Source: an archaeon (GTDB lineage Archaea > Iainarchaeota > Iainarchaeia > CSSED10-239). Taken from it: a stretch of 64,000 nucleotides of DNA. Where the stretch lies: positions 167,996 through 231,995 of the forward strand of contig JAKQTP010000212.1 of assembly GCA_029563035.1 (NCBI GenBank). Reading direction: 5' to 3'. A program made the position numbers and the translations under genes. Positions 17,615 through 27,640 of the stretch are shown piece by piece (positions within the stretch are counted from its first letter, which is position 1; each line of letters opens with the position of its first letter). Below the pieces are notes generated by a model. The model did not search any database and was not told the DNA's origin. It saw only the letters and a list, made by a program, of their open reading frames with translations.

Positions 17615-17616
17615 AA

Positions 17617-18462
17617 CTAATCGCTCTTAAGTTTTATAAACCTTTTATAATCTTTTATCAATATTTCATCAATTTCTTTTATTTCATCAAGTTTTTTAGT
17701 CAAATCCATTGTTTTATAAGTAAAATAATTTATATCTCCCCGCCTATATCGGGGATTAGAAAAATGGGGCAAAAATAACAAATACAAGAGGATAATATTA
17801 TAATTTAAATAATTAAAAAACAAGGTGTCTCTTACTAATTTATCTGAAAATACGTATTTTACTTCTTTTTTCTTTGCAGAGATATTAAACCATTTAATAA
17901 GTAATTTTTGAATAAAAATTAATTTCTGCCCCTTCGTATTTTTTTTAATTAATTTTGCAATAAATATTTCATCAGTACATTTATCTCTAATCTTATTTAA
18001 AAATAATAATAATAATGCAGAAATTTCTTTTTCTGTGGGATTAATTGAAATGGATTTCTCATTAATTATTGATTTTATGTTTGCATCAATATTTTTATTT
18101 TCTATATCATTATAAATATTTATATATCTACTAAATAATTTAGTTTTTTTTACAAAATCATTTATTTTTACTACTGCTTTATTGTGATTTTCTAAATCTT
18201 TTGATTCAAATCTACCTGATAAAAGTAAAAAAGAATTAATTAATTTTTCGTGAAATTGTTCTAAATGATATATCCCAAATGCAGGGTCATCTAAGTATAA
18301 TTTTTTAAATGCCTCAAAATCAGCACGCGCAATTAGGAAATATTCATTTGCAGACCTTAGGTTTTCGGGAGTAATAATTACATTCATTTCTTTAGATATT
18401 TCTTCTAAATTTCCTAAAGTGTCAAATGAATTAAAATTTAATAATTTCAATATATTCTCCAT
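17617..18462 (-). CDS. Unknown helical protein with HEPN-like N-terminal pair
   Basis: 281 residues. At about residues 37-70, ANEYFLIARADFEAFKKLYLDD followed by HLEQFHEKLINSFLLLSG resembles the two opening helices of small HEPN proteins, with NHNKAVVKIND where those have HDL. There is no clear R-x4-H, so any HEPN domain may be inactive. A hydrophobic segment YNIILLYLLFLPHF lies near residue 229. It begins 2 bases before the stop codon of the tiny zinc gene upstream and ends 2 bp before the 16703-17614 gene. No function can be named. Confidence 0.45.
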   Translation of the reverse strand: MENILKLLNFNSFDTLGNLEEISKEMNVIITPENLRSANEYFLIARADFEAFKKLYLDDPAFGIYHLEQFHEKLINSFLLLSGRFESKDLENHNKAVVKINDFVKKTKLFSRYINIYNDIENKNIDANIKSIINEKSISINPTEKEISALLLLFLNKIRDKCTDEIFIAKLIKKNTKGQKLIFIQKLLIKWFNISAKKKEVKYVFSDKLVRDTLFFNYLNYNIILLYLLFLPHFSNPRYRRGDINYFTYKTMDLTKKLDEIKEIDEILIKDYKRFIKLKSD

Positions 18463-18597
18463 TTATTCAATTTTAGGGATATAATCATATCCTTCTTTAA
18501 TTAACTTTTCTCTTGCGTGTTCTTTACAAAGATAAATCTTCTTTTCTTTCTCTGTTATGTAATACTCTGCTTTTTTAGAACATTTTGAACACTTCAT
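18463..18597 (-). CDS. 44-residue zinc-finger-like protein
   Basis: A short frame with ATG at 18597 and a stop immediately before the next gene. The peptide begins MKCSKCSKKAEYYI and continues YLCKEHAREKL, giving Cys-x2-Cys and Cys-x2-His pairs about 20 residues apart, which is a plausible zinc site. Lysine and glutamate use is like the neighbours. It lies 31 bp after the Cas4-like gene and is flush with the 17617-18462 gene. Probably a small adaptor or regulator; no family recognised. Confidence 0.6.
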   Translation of the reverse strand: MKCSKCSKKAEYYITEKEKKIYLCKEHAREKLIKEGYDYIPKIE

Positions 18598-18628
18598 ATA
18601 AATCTTATAGAATATACATTATTAAAAC

Positions 18629-19876
18629 TTATTGATTATTTCCCTTCAATTCCAAACATTCTTCTTTATAATTACATTTCTTACACAACCAAAAATAAAA
18701 TGGGAGCAATCCCTCTAAATACTTTTTATCTTTATTAAATAATAATGAAAATTGTTCTAAATCAAATACCGCCTTTTCTTTATCTGTGTTTTGTGTTATA
18801 GTTTTGATTTGCTTAGTTGATTTATCATAAAAGTCTACCAAAATTCTTTCTTTTTTAAAGAAATAACCGTATAAATTTGCCTGAGTAATTGCAAAGTTTT
18901 TATAGCAATCAATTAAATAACTATTTCCCCCAGTTTTGAATTCATATGCATAATCCTGCCCTATTCCGTCTGGAATGCCAACAACAATATAATCTCTCCA
19001 TCTAAAATTCCACCTAATTTGAGGTAATTTCCTTGCAATTTTACTTTCTAAATAGTCTCCTTGTATAAGTGGGTCGCTTGATTCTATATTTTCTACACTA
19101 TTGTTTGTTTCAGTAGTATTAGGATATTCATTTAATACATCAAAATACTTTAATCCGTCTCTTCTTTTTTCTATAATTGAATTAATTTGCTCAAAATCAA
19201 TTAAATCTCCTACTCTTAATAACTCATCTTCATCTATTATATCTTTAATTAAATTAAACTCTATAGCCAAATTGACCCTATCATAAAGATAACTACTAAA
19301 CATTGCCAATTCCATTTTTTTGTGCTCAAAATAAGATTTTATTGGACACATATAATAACTTGCAATGTCATTAATCCCAAAAAATACCAATTTATCTTTT
19401 AATCCAAGTCTTTCTTTTTCTAAATTCATATACCTCTTTAATTCTTCTTCATCTGTAATTATTTCATTTAATTGGCGTCTCATTTTTTCTTTAACTACGA
19501 TTTCCTTTTCATTAGAATATAATAACAAGCCTTTATTAGAATTTGTATCAATAGCAAAATAATCGTTAGACTTATAACTATCCTCTAAAAAATCATAATC
19601 CCAGATTTTTGTTGAATTCTCCAAAAATATTTTTGGTTTATATGTTGATAAATTAACTAAATATCTGATTGTGTTGTCATTAATTTCTATGGGAGTATCC
19701 AAACACAATCTATTTTTAATTTCTGTACTAAATTCATCTGTTAAAACAATCTTTTTTGCATCGGATAACGATTTTGCTTTAAACCTATATTCAATAGTGC
19801 TCAGACTACAAGGAATTCCATTCTTTGAATCTGTAAGGTGTTGATTCATTGAAATATTTATTATAAATGTAAACAT
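18629..19876 (-). CDS. Cas4/RecB-like PD-(D/E)xK nuclease
   Basis: 415 residues. The nuclease part starts at about residue 170 with SYYMCPIKSYFEHK, whose Cys opens an iron-sulfur site in Cas4 and AddB proteins. It continues with GIPDGIGQDYAYEFKTGG (Asp, then Glu-x-Lys: the catalytic triad), ITQANLYGYFF (motif QxxxY) and ends LCKKCNYKEECLEL with three further Cys. The N-terminal 165 residues are of unknown fold. There is no CRISPR array or other cas gene in the window, so it is a solitary member serving the restriction operon. Met10 (19849) is an alternative start. Confidence 0.75.
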   Translation of the reverse strand: MFTFIINISMNQHLTDSKNGIPCSLSTIEYRFKAKSLSDAKKIVLTDEFSTEIKNRLCLDTPIEINDNTIRYLVNLSTYKPKIFLENSTKIWDYDFLEDSYKSNDYFAIDTNSNKGLLLYSNEKEIVVKEKMRRQLNEIITDEEELKRYMNLEKERLGLKDKLVFFGINDIASYYMCPIKSYFEHKKMELAMFSSYLYDRVNLAIEFNLIKDIIDEDELLRVGDLIDFEQINSIIEKRRDGLKYFDVLNEYPNTTETNNSVENIESSDPLIQGDYLESKIARKLPQIRWNFRWRDYIVVGIPDGIGQDYAYEFKTGGNSYLIDCYKNFAITQANLYGYFFKKERILVDFYDKSTKQIKTITQNTDKEKAVFDLEQFSLLFNKDKKYLEGLLPFYFWLCKKCNYKEECLELKGNNQ

Positions 19877-19908
19877 TTAATCACCAAATTATACTTCATA
19901 CATAATAA

Positions 19909-20748
19909 TTATTTATAATATAAAAATGCAATTTCTTTGTGTGGTATTTTCTTTTTTAAAAGACGCATAAATAAATTATATGATACAACATATGTTCTTG
20001 ATTTATATAATCTTTTATATATTTCAAAAATTACACAAATAGTTAAATATGCCTCTTTATACCCAAAGAATTCTGGTTTAAATTCTTCATTTTTCTTAAG
20101 TTTTTTCCCCATCGCCATAATTGTTTGAACAACTCTTTTCTGACCATTTATTTTAAAATAACCATCTCTAAAACCCACACTTTGAAGATATTTACATAAT
20201 CCTTCTTTTCTTGTTTTTAGATTAGTATGAATATATGAATTTCTAACATTAACAAAAGTTAAAAGCACATCTTTAATTGGCTCTAATTCTGGGATTTTTA
20301 CAAATAAGTCAATTTTTTTGTATTTTGGTTTGGTTTCATCAACTAAATCTCCCAAACTATATTTTCCGCTATAAAATACCTCTTCTATTAATATCTCATT
20401 ATTAGAATCTCGCCTACACAATTCATATTTAATTAAATATTCTATAAATATTCCTGTTAAAGATATTAATCCTGCGTGATTAATTGTTTCAGTATTATAA
20501 TCTGAAATAATTTCAGAATAAAGGTGTTCTATTTCTTCAGCTACATCATACCATTCTTTGTATTTTGATTTAGAAACATAATAATCTAATGGGGTTACTT
20601 TTTTCGCTAAAGGAATTTTAATATAAGAATATAATTCTTCCGAATCTATAATTTCAACAGGATATGAACCTGGTTCTTTAACACTAAATATGTATTTTTG
20701 ATACAAGGTGCCAGTTAAATCAGGACGTACATTTATTTTGTTTGTCAT
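19909..20748 (-). CDS. HEPN-like protein of the RM operon B
   Basis: 279 residues, no recognised family. FVNVRNSYIHTN at about residues 169-180 gives Arg-Asn-x3-His, the R-x4-H RNase signature of HEPN domains, preceded by long helices (HAGLISLTGIFIEYLIKYELCRR) that fit the bundle. The C-terminal third is basic (KKLKKNEEF, RLLKKKIPHK). It begins 1 bp after the upstream gene and is translated in the same operon as mod B and res B. An RNase role in phage response is inference. Confidence 0.5.
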   Translation of the reverse strand: MTNKINVRPDLTGTLYQKYIFSVKEPGSYPVEIIDSEELYSYIKIPLAKKVTPLDYYVSKSKYKEWYDVAEEIEHLYSEIISDYNTETINHAGLISLTGIFIEYLIKYELCRRDSNNEILIEEVFYSGKYSLGDLVDETKPKYKKIDLFVKIPELEPIKDVLLTFVNVRNSYIHTNLKTRKEGLCKYLQSVGFRDGYFKINGQKRVVQTIMAMGKKLKKNEEFKPEFFGYKEAYLTICVIFEIYKRLYKSRTYVVSYNLFMRLLKKKIPHKEIAFLYYK

Positions 20749-20749
20749 A

Positions 20750-21535
20750 TTAAAACTTTGTAATAACTTTTTTTAATTTTTTATTATTAACAACTTCGTC
20801 ATATATTTTATCTTCGAAACAATGAACCATTGTATTCCTTACAGATACAATCTTAAGTTCTTTAGATACTTTATTTATGCATAATAAACGTTGTAGTTCT
20901 AAAATATCTGTATCAGATACGTTCGCCCACGGATTTAATATTAATTCTACAAATTCATTATGTAAAAATGTAATAACTCCCCACATTTCAGGCATATGAT
21001 TTATAGAAATTTCATAATTAAATTTAGGAATGTCTTTTACATCCACTCCTTTTTTACTAAATGCAAACTTTGTTTGATGAAATAACCCGTACACTATCCC
21101 TTCAAAATTCACAGAAAAATATTCTTTAATTATACTTGGATTTAATACTTTATTTCCAAAATAATAATTGTGATTCACATCCGAAAATAAGAACCCATCT
21201 TTATCTAAATTAATAATTAGAATTTTATTTGGGTTTCCTTTAAATTGAATTATATATTTTTTTATGGTAATAAATACCAAATAGTCATTATCAATAGCCA
21301 CAGACCCATTAATCTTAAATTTATTAACCAATTCGCGGTCATTTTCTTCTGGGCTCCATACTTCAAAAAGATATGCTTTATTCTTATTATTTATTTTTAC
21401 ATCAAATAAATTAGATTCTTTAGACCCTCTAAAATCTTGGGGATATATCACATCATAATCTGTGTTTTTCACTTTTTCTTCTATTAACTTAAACACATTG
21501 GTTTGCCCTTCATCTCCAGAATTGTTCCCCCCCAT
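20750..21535 (-). CDS. HEPN-motif protein directly after res B
   Basis: 261 residues. The C-terminal part contains IVSVRNTMVHCFED at about residues 231-244, again Arg-Asn-x3-His. The N-terminal part has NLFDVKINNKNKAYLFEVWSPEE, a strand-turn-strand with Asp and Glu that could be a degenerate PD-(D/E)xK core, though the Lys is missing. It starts 4 bp after res B, so it is probably made together with the restriction enzyme. No named family recognised. Confidence 0.5.
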   Translation of the reverse strand: MGGNNSGDEGQTNVFKLIEEKVKNTDYDVIYPQDFRGSKESNLFDVKINNKNKAYLFEVWSPEENDRELVNKFKINGSVAIDNDYLVFITIKKYIIQFKGNPNKILIINLDKDGFLFSDVNHNYYFGNKVLNPSIIKEYFSVNFEGIVYGLFHQTKFAFSKKGVDVKDIPKFNYEISINHMPEMWGVITFLHNEFVELILNPWANVSDTDILELQRLLCINKVSKELKIVSVRNTMVHCFEDKIYDEVVNNKKLKKVITKF

Positions 21536-21539
21536 AATC

Positions 21540-24467
21540 TCACAAATAATCTCCTAATGTACCTTTGATTCTTGCTTTTGTCATTATTGCATATTCTAAT
21601 AATTCTTTTGTATTTGCTCCGTTTTTAGTTAATGACCCAAAAGTTTCTTCTCCAAGTAATGCGTATTTCCATTCTGCATTCATTCTATCTTCTGGTTTTA
21701 ATTGATTTATTTTATCAATTGTATCAAATGTAGCAATTCTTTTTTGAGTTACATCTATATTATCTAAATCTCTTTCTGCTTTTGTTTCTACAATATATAC
21801 AGAGTCTTTAATTTTTACTATAAAATCAGGATAATAGTGTGCAAGTAACCCGTCACTTCTAATGTATTTTATTCCTGCAAAATCATTATAATTTTCATCA
21901 ATTTTAATAAACGCATTTACCTCTGAATCTCTATCTATAAATTCTATAAATCTCTTTTCAAATCCCCCTTTATTAGATGGATATTTTGTTTTTGGATAAA
22001 TACATTTTGCAACATCTAATGAAAATGAAGACCTAATCTTTAATTCAGGAATCTCTGAAAAATATCTTTTATTTACTTCTGCATCTGTTATATCTTTATT
22101 AGATTGAAGCTCATAAACTTTTTGACTTATATTCTTTATTATATGTTTTACAATTTTATCTTCTGTTGTTACTAATATTTTCCAATGATTGCCTGCTAAC
22201 GGGTCAAATTCTATATTAAATAATTTGTGCCTAATATATTCATCAATTATTTTTGCAATTTCTGAATTTCTAACTTGCATTGTAGGATATATTCTTGTAC
22301 CTTTTCTTTTCCCAGTATCTACAATCACATTTGTTACACAATTAACTAATTTTGAAATAAATTCATTGTAATTATCTACTGAGAACAAGTCTGTTTTAAC
22401 AAGATATTCTCCAAATCTAGTTTTTACCATAATCTCTTCAGAATAAAATTTGTCATCTTTATCTGGGATTATTTTTTTTAAATTCTCTAAAGAAATTGGA
22501 TAAGATTCTAAATCGTTATAATTTAATTTATCTAACACTAAATCTTCTTCACTTTCTTTAATAATTATAGGAATATATAAATCATATTTTTGATAATCTT
22601 CTTTTAATGAAACTTTAATAATATCTCCAAATACGTCTTCTTTTGTCTTTATTTCTTTAGTTATTACACCAATTTCTCCATTCTTTATATAATCATCATA
22701 AAATTGAATAAATGCGGGGTGCTCAACAATGCTTAATATATCTAAATAATTATTTGGTTCTTCTTTTTTATTTAATATCTTAATTCTATTATCTGTTTTT
22801 ATTTCTTGATATTCTGGTTCTCTCCACATTTGTCTTAATCCTCTACCAATTGTCTGTTCTAATAAAATTAATGAAGTACTTGACCTTAAAGGCACAATTA
22901 CACAAATATTGTTTACATCAAATCCTTCTCTTAACATTAAAACAGAAACAATTACTTTTGGTTTAATATGCTTGTCTATATTAAATAATTTTTGTTTATC
23001 CTTTTTCCAATCTTCTTGAGTAATTTCTCCAATTCTATTTGAATGGATTTGTAAAACATCATCTTCTAACAATCCTTCACTTTTAGTTAAAAAATCATAA
23101 ACTAATGGAACAACCCTTGTGTCTTCACACATTATCATCATTTTAGGAATTTTATCTGTAATTCCATTTTTATCAGCAGTAAATTCTACAAAGTTTTTTT
23201 CAAGAATCTTTAATTTTTGTAATCCTGCTCTAATCATTACTCTTTGACCTTCAGATAAAGATAATATTTTTTTCCCATCTCTTTCAACCTTATATTCTAA
23301 AGGATAAGACCCTAATTCTTTTCTTTTATCCAAAACAATTGTTTTAACTAATCCATCTCTAATAGCATCAGTTAAATCAAAGTCACAAATAATATGTGGG
23401 AAGAAATGCCTCGCTCTCTTTTGACCAGACCCTGTTACTTCATAAGGTGTAGCCGAAAAGTCAATTTGTACAAATTTATCTGTTTTTGATTTTGCAATCT
23501 TAGAAATACTTTTTTGCCATTCTAAATCAATAACTTGTCCTTCTTCTTTTGTTTCGTGTAAATGATGTGCTTCATCATTAAAAACAACTAAATCAGGGAG
23601 ATTAGATAAATATTCTAATTCTTTTCCTTTTGTATAATTATAATCTAATGAATTTAATTCGTGTCCTTTTGAAGTGCCAGGAAGTATTGGAATTATATCT
23701 CTCAATACTTGTCTGTGATTATCTAATGCATTAGTTTCTTCTACTTCTGAAGAATAATCTGCTAATAAGTGCCAATTTGTTATTGCAATTAGTCCATCTC
23801 CAGTTACTTTTCTACTAATTTCTTCTTTCTTAACTACTGAAGAGTTTAGAAAACCAAAAATTTCATCTCTATACATTGGTGGAACAAATAGTTCTTCATA
23901 TCTTTTAAAATCAGATTGTTCAATATCTCTTGTGCCATCTTCTCTTTCTTTTCCTAAATATGCATCTAATAGTCTTTCATAAACAATTAATCCAGGAGCA
24001 ATTAATAAAAAGTTTTTAGAATATAAATTTTCTGAATTATTTGAATATTTTGCATTTAAATATTGCCAAATTAATATTGCATTTAAAACCCAAGTTTTTC
24101 CAGTTCCTGTTGCCATTTTTATACAATACTTTTTGTGAGAATATTTCTCTTTCTTTAAATCAATATCTCCAATTTCTGAAAGTAATTCTGGCTGAACAGA
24201 CATATACATATCAAATACATTCTTTGCTTTTAAAACTTCGTGGATATAAATTGCATTTAAAATTGCTTGTTTTTGTCCTTCGTGAAAATTAATTCTTCTT
24301 TCTGCTGATAATCTTGAATCAAACCAATGCATCAATAAATCTTTTGTTATAGGGGTAACTTTCTCAAAAAGAGTTCCTTCCTTTAACTCGGTATTAACCA
24401 ATTTATTTATTTTTTTTGCAAATTCTAATGGAACATCTCTTGTACCACTTGCTTTTACAGTTGTCAT
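21540..24467 (-). CDS. Type III restriction enzyme (Res), system B
   Basis: A 975-residue helicase-nuclease. Motif I is MATGTGKTWVLNA (about residue 116), motif II FNDEAHHLHET, motif III DFSATPYEV, motif V LREGFDVNN and motif VI LEQTIGRGLRQM. YYPDFIVKIKDSVYIVETKAE near residue 890 is the PD-(D/E)xK nuclease. It differs strongly from Res A in length and motif spelling, so the two systems are not recent duplicates. The ATG abuts the stop of mod B. Confidence 0.93.
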   Translation of the reverse strand: MTTVKASGTRDVPLEFAKKINKLVNTELKEGTLFEKVTPITKDLLMHWFDSRLSAERRINFHEGQKQAILNAIYIHEVLKAKNVFDMYMSVQPELLSEIGDIDLKKEKYSHKKYCIKMATGTGKTWVLNAILIWQYLNAKYSNNSENLYSKNFLLIAPGLIVYERLLDAYLGKEREDGTRDIEQSDFKRYEELFVPPMYRDEIFGFLNSSVVKKEEISRKVTGDGLIAITNWHLLADYSSEVEETNALDNHRQVLRDIIPILPGTSKGHELNSLDYNYTKGKELEYLSNLPDLVVFNDEAHHLHETKEEGQVIDLEWQKSISKIAKSKTDKFVQIDFSATPYEVTGSGQKRARHFFPHIICDFDLTDAIRDGLVKTIVLDKRKELGSYPLEYKVERDGKKILSLSEGQRVMIRAGLQKLKILEKNFVEFTADKNGITDKIPKMMIMCEDTRVVPLVYDFLTKSEGLLEDDVLQIHSNRIGEITQEDWKKDKQKLFNIDKHIKPKVIVSVLMLREGFDVNNICVIVPLRSSTSLILLEQTIGRGLRQMWREPEYQEIKTDNRIKILNKKEEPNNYLDILSIVEHPAFIQFYDDYIKNGEIGVITKEIKTKEDVFGDIIKVSLKEDYQKYDLYIPIIIKESEEDLVLDKLNYNDLESYPISLENLKKIIPDKDDKFYSEEIMVKTRFGEYLVKTDLFSVDNYNEFISKLVNCVTNVIVDTGKRKGTRIYPTMQVRNSEIAKIIDEYIRHKLFNIEFDPLAGNHWKILVTTEDKIVKHIIKNISQKVYELQSNKDITDAEVNKRYFSEIPELKIRSSFSLDVAKCIYPKTKYPSNKGGFEKRFIEFIDRDSEVNAFIKIDENYNDFAGIKYIRSDGLLAHYYPDFIVKIKDSVYIVETKAERDLDNIDVTQKRIATFDTIDKINQLKPEDRMNAEWKYALLGEETFGSLTKNGANTKELLEYAIMTKARIKGTLGDYL

Positions 24468-26420
24468 TTAGTTCACCTCTAAAACAACGGCACTCTCAAA
24501 TCCAAAAATATCAACGGCTTTTACACACACTTTTCTTTTAGCTTTTTTAGGAACTAATATTTTCGTTTTCTTAGCAACCTTATATGGATTTTTATCATTA
24601 ATTACATTTTCTCTATAATCTTGCCATTTACTCCTAAATGTTTCTCCGTCATAATCTGGGTCAATACTCCAATATTCAATTACATTTAACGGGTCTTTAG
24701 ACATCACTTTTGTTAATGCTTCCTTATCTTTCTCATCCAATGGCAAAACTTCTGGAGACAATAAAACATAATTATCTAATTCTATAATTAATTCATCTTC
24801 TGTTTGATTATATTCTTTTTTTATTATTGGTTTAACAGTTAAATATTGTAATGATGAAAATCTTATTTTTTTAGATTTTACTAAATCTTCATAATTTTTA
24901 TTTTTCATTAGTTTTTCAAGTAAATCTGCAGGAATAACTAACACTTCTAATGCAGAATCATTTTTTTCTTGAATTACTTGTCCAATATTTGTTACAAAGT
25001 TCCATCCAAGTACTATTACTTTTTTCCAACCACCGCCCATAAAGGTATTTCTTAACTCTTGTGCTTTTTTTAATGTGTTTTCTCCAGTTAGTTTATTTGG
25101 AGAATCTACGTAAATTAATACTTTTTCTTCTTTAATATAACCTATATTATTTGGCGTGCCTTCTTTTTGATTAAATGGAATTGCACCATATAATCCTAAA
25201 ACAATATGAGATAAATCCCCAATTCTTTTAAATGAAGACCTTTCAAATTGTTCTTTTTGATAATCCCCAATAGACATATACAAAAATGGATTTGCATCTT
25301 GGTCAATTAATCTTTTTCTCATAACCATACAAGACGGTTTACCTAAATCAGACATAATCCATTTTCTACCAAGTTTCTCTGCAACAGCTCCCGTTGTTCC
25401 TGAACCGCCAAAGAAATCGGCAACAATTGAATTCTCATTAGATGATGCTTGTATTATTCTTTCTAATAGTTTTTCTGGCTTTTGTGTTGCATAACCGACC
25501 CTTTCTTTTGACATAGAAATGTTGCCAATCATTTTTATATCATCCCAGACAGTATCCATTGCAACACCCTTACATTCATCAAGATAACGTTTATATCTCT
25601 CTTTTCCCTTGCCACCATCAGATGAGGTATATAATCTGCCATTTTCATCTTCTTTAAAAAAAGATTTAATATATTCGGCAGTATATTCTTTGTAAGTCAT
25701 ATAAAAAATAGGGTTTTGTGTTTTAGAATAATAATATATTACATCGTGTTTTGCATTATACTTTGTAGCATTCGGTAATTGCCTTTCTCCATAGTACCAT
25801 ATTAATTCATTAATAAAATTTTCTTTACCAAATATTTCATCTAATATTACTTTCATATAATGTCCAACGTGCCAATCTATATGAACATATATTGAACCTT
25901 GTTCTGAAAGTAATTCTTTCATTAAATATAGTCTGGGAATCATATATGATAAATAACAAGCAGTGCCAGAAATTACTTCACCGTTTGGTTTTTTTTTATA
26001 CCAAGTATCAGAATAAGCAAATTGTTCAATAATTGTGGGCTTCTGTTCAATTTCTGCATTAGGTAGAGTAATCTTTGTTCTATAATCAGCTTTAGAATCA
26101 AATGGGGGGTCAATATATATTAAATCAATCTTTCCTTTCATAGAGGGCGTATTTTTATCTCCTTCTAAAAGTGCTTGCATTGCAAGAAGATTGTCTCCAT
26201 AAATTAATCTATTAAACCAACCATCATCTTTAAAACTCTTAACCGTCTGTCCAAAATAACCACCTTTGGCTTTTGTTGGAAGAACCATTTCATTTATTTG
26301 TAAATTAACTTTATTTCCTTTAGAAAGATTATCAAGTATCTTTTGAGCTTCTTTTTTACCTTCATCCATTATTTTTGGAAGTTGATATAATAATGTGTCA
26401 ACCATAGAATCACCAAACAT
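24468..26420 (-). CDS. Type III restriction-modification methylase (Mod), system B
   Basis: A 650-residue beta-class adenine methyltransferase: motif [16 protein letters not shown] at about residue 105, then a target-recognition region, then motif [20 protein letters not shown] at about residue 335. The C-terminal half has the extra helical and beta domains usual in type III Mod. The TATA box at about 26440-26449 lies about 25 bases before the ATG at 26420, so the message is probably leaderless; Met6 (26405) is the alternative. It heads an operon of eight genes ending at 16703. Confidence 0.92.
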   Translation of the reverse strand: MFGDSMVDTLLYQLPKIMDEGKKEAQKILDNLSKGNKVNLQINEMVLPTKAKGGYFGQTVKSFKDDGWFNRLIYGDNLLAMQALLEGDKNTPSMKGKIDLIYIDPPFDSKADYRTKITLPNAEIEQKPTIIEQFAYSDTWYKKKPNGEVISGTACYLSYMIPRLYLMKELLSEQGSIYVHIDWHVGHYMKVILDEIFGKENFINELIWYYGERQLPNATKYNAKHDVIYYYSKTQNPIFYMTYKEYTAEYIKSFFKEDENGRLYTSSDGGKGKERYKRYLDECKGVAMDTVWDDIKMIGNISMSKERVGYATQKPEKLLERIIQASSNENSIVADFFGGSGTTGAVAEKLGRKWIMSDLGKPSCMVMRKRLIDQDANPFLYMSIGDYQKEQFERSSFKRIGDLSHIVLGLYGAIPFNQKEGTPNNIGYIKEEKVLIYVDSPNKLTGENTLKKAQELRNTFMGGGWKKVIVLGWNFVTNIGQVIQEKNDSALEVLVIPADLLEKLMKNKNYEDLVKSKKIRFSSLQYLTVKPIIKKEYNQTEDELIIELDNYVLLSPEVLPLDEKDKEALTKVMSKDPLNVIEYWSIDPDYDGETFRSKWQDYRENVINDKNPYKVAKKTKILVPKKAKRKVCVKAVDIFGFESAVVLEVN

Positions 26421-26422
26421 AA

Positions 26423-26542
26423 ATAATATATATAAAATAATATAAAAACGTTGGGGTTAATTTTATTTTTAAGAAAAGAGGACATTTTTTGTCACTCTTC
26501 ACATTCTTTGTCTCTTAATTGTTCTAAGTATTCTTTTGTTTG
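26423..26542 (-). promoter_or_regulatory. Promoter block of operon B, copy of 15941-16056
   Basis: Covers the last 17 codons of the 382-residue protein gene, then CCCAACGTTTTTATATTATTT, a BRE/TATA promoter about 25 bases from mod B. The matching block before res A is the only clear DNA similarity between the two restriction operons. Confidence 0.7.
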
Positions 26543-27640
26543 TCTTGCTGAGTTTAATTCTTCTAATCTTGATTTTCTATATTCTTCTATATTTATTGGC
26601 TCATAGTCTTCATCACCAGGATATTGTTCATAGTCAAGTCTATCTTCTTCAATTAATTCCTCATCCGTTTTTGCTAATGTTTCTTCAAGAGATGAAATAT
26701 CTGAATCAAATGGACTTAATAAGAATTCAATAAGCCCCATATCTATTATTTTGTAAATAAGTTCTTTTGATTCTTCTGGAATAAAAAATTTAAAAAGAGT
26801 TTCTCTATCATTTGCACTAATAGTTGAAGATAAATCTAATTCATCTTTCACAGTTTTATAATCTTCTTCAATTATTTTCTTTAATACAACATACATTTTA
26901 TTCCAAGTATCGCTTTTTACATAATCTATTTGATATAATCTAACAGATATAATCAAATTTTCTAATAATACCATTATTGGTTTATATTTTTTGTTAATTT
27001 CTACAAATTGCTCTTTTAAAAAATTTAATTTATTCATATTATATGTGTGCTTAAATGTCTCCATTTCTGAAGGCGTTCTTAAATTGCCTTTTTCATCTCT
27101 ATCTCCAAATTTCTTATACAATCTGTTATCATCTAACATAGTATACATTACATCTCTAAATTTAGGATTTGTTTCTATCTCTGGAGTACACAGATTAAGA
27201 ATATCGGCATCTATTAATTTGAATTTATTTAATAATTCTTTATCTTTTCTAAAGTTAACTATTTCTTCTCTTGTTGGAATTATTGATAATCTATCAAAAA
27301 CAACTAATTGTTGCTTATTTGCTAATATGATTGTTTTTTGTAAATCATTTTGTAATTTAATTCTGGTTTCTATATCTTGAATATTTTCTGTTTCTTTAAG
27401 TAATTGATTTAGTTTTATAATTGGTTTTTCATTAAATCGGATTATCTTTTGCATATTTGAGTTTCTTTGGGCATCTGGAATAACTTTCCCTATTTCTTTT
27501 AAATCTCTTCTTAGTTGTCTTTTAGATATCCCGTGCCCTTTATCTAATAATTTGAAATAGATTGCTTTTGGTTTAGTTATTCCATTATTAATAATCTCTA
27601 TTTCGTCTCTTTGCCTAAGTAGTTTTTCAATATTATTCAT
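26492..27640 (-). CDS. Unknown element protein with N-terminal helix-turn-helix
   Basis: 382 residues. The start resembles a homeodomain-like or resolvase-type helix-turn-helix (KPKAIYFKLLDKGHGISKRQLRRDLKEIG, about residues 23-51). The rest is helical, and residues 315-382 are highly acidic with several Glu-Glu-Tyr repeats. Architecture recalls small-terminase or replication-accessory proteins of mobile elements, but no family was recognised. It overlaps the upstream HTH gene by 8 bp, and its 3' end is embedded in the promoter block of mod B. Confidence 0.6.
   Translation of the reverse strand: MNNIEKLLRQRDEIEIINNGITKPKAIYFKLLDKGHGISKRQLRRDLKEIGKVIPDAQRNSNMQKIIRFNEKPIIKLNQLLKETENIQDIETRIKLQNDLQKTIILANKQQLVVFDRLSIIPTREEIVNFRKDKELLNKFKLIDADILNLCTPEIETNPKFRDVMYTMLDDNRLYKKFGDRDEKGNLRTPSEMETFKHTYNMNKLNFLKEQFVEINKKYKPIMVLLENLIISVRLYQIDYVKSDTWNKMYVVLKKIIEEDYKTVKDELDLSSTISANDRETLFKFFIPEESKELIYKIIDMGLIEFLLSPFDSDISSLEETLAKTDEELIEEDRLDYEQYPGDEDYEPINIEEYRKSRLEELNSARQTKEYLEQLRDKECEE

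Noticed and set aside
18629..19876. CRISPR-associated Cas4
   Set aside because: There is no repeat array and no other cas gene in the window; the nuclease is called Cas4-like only.
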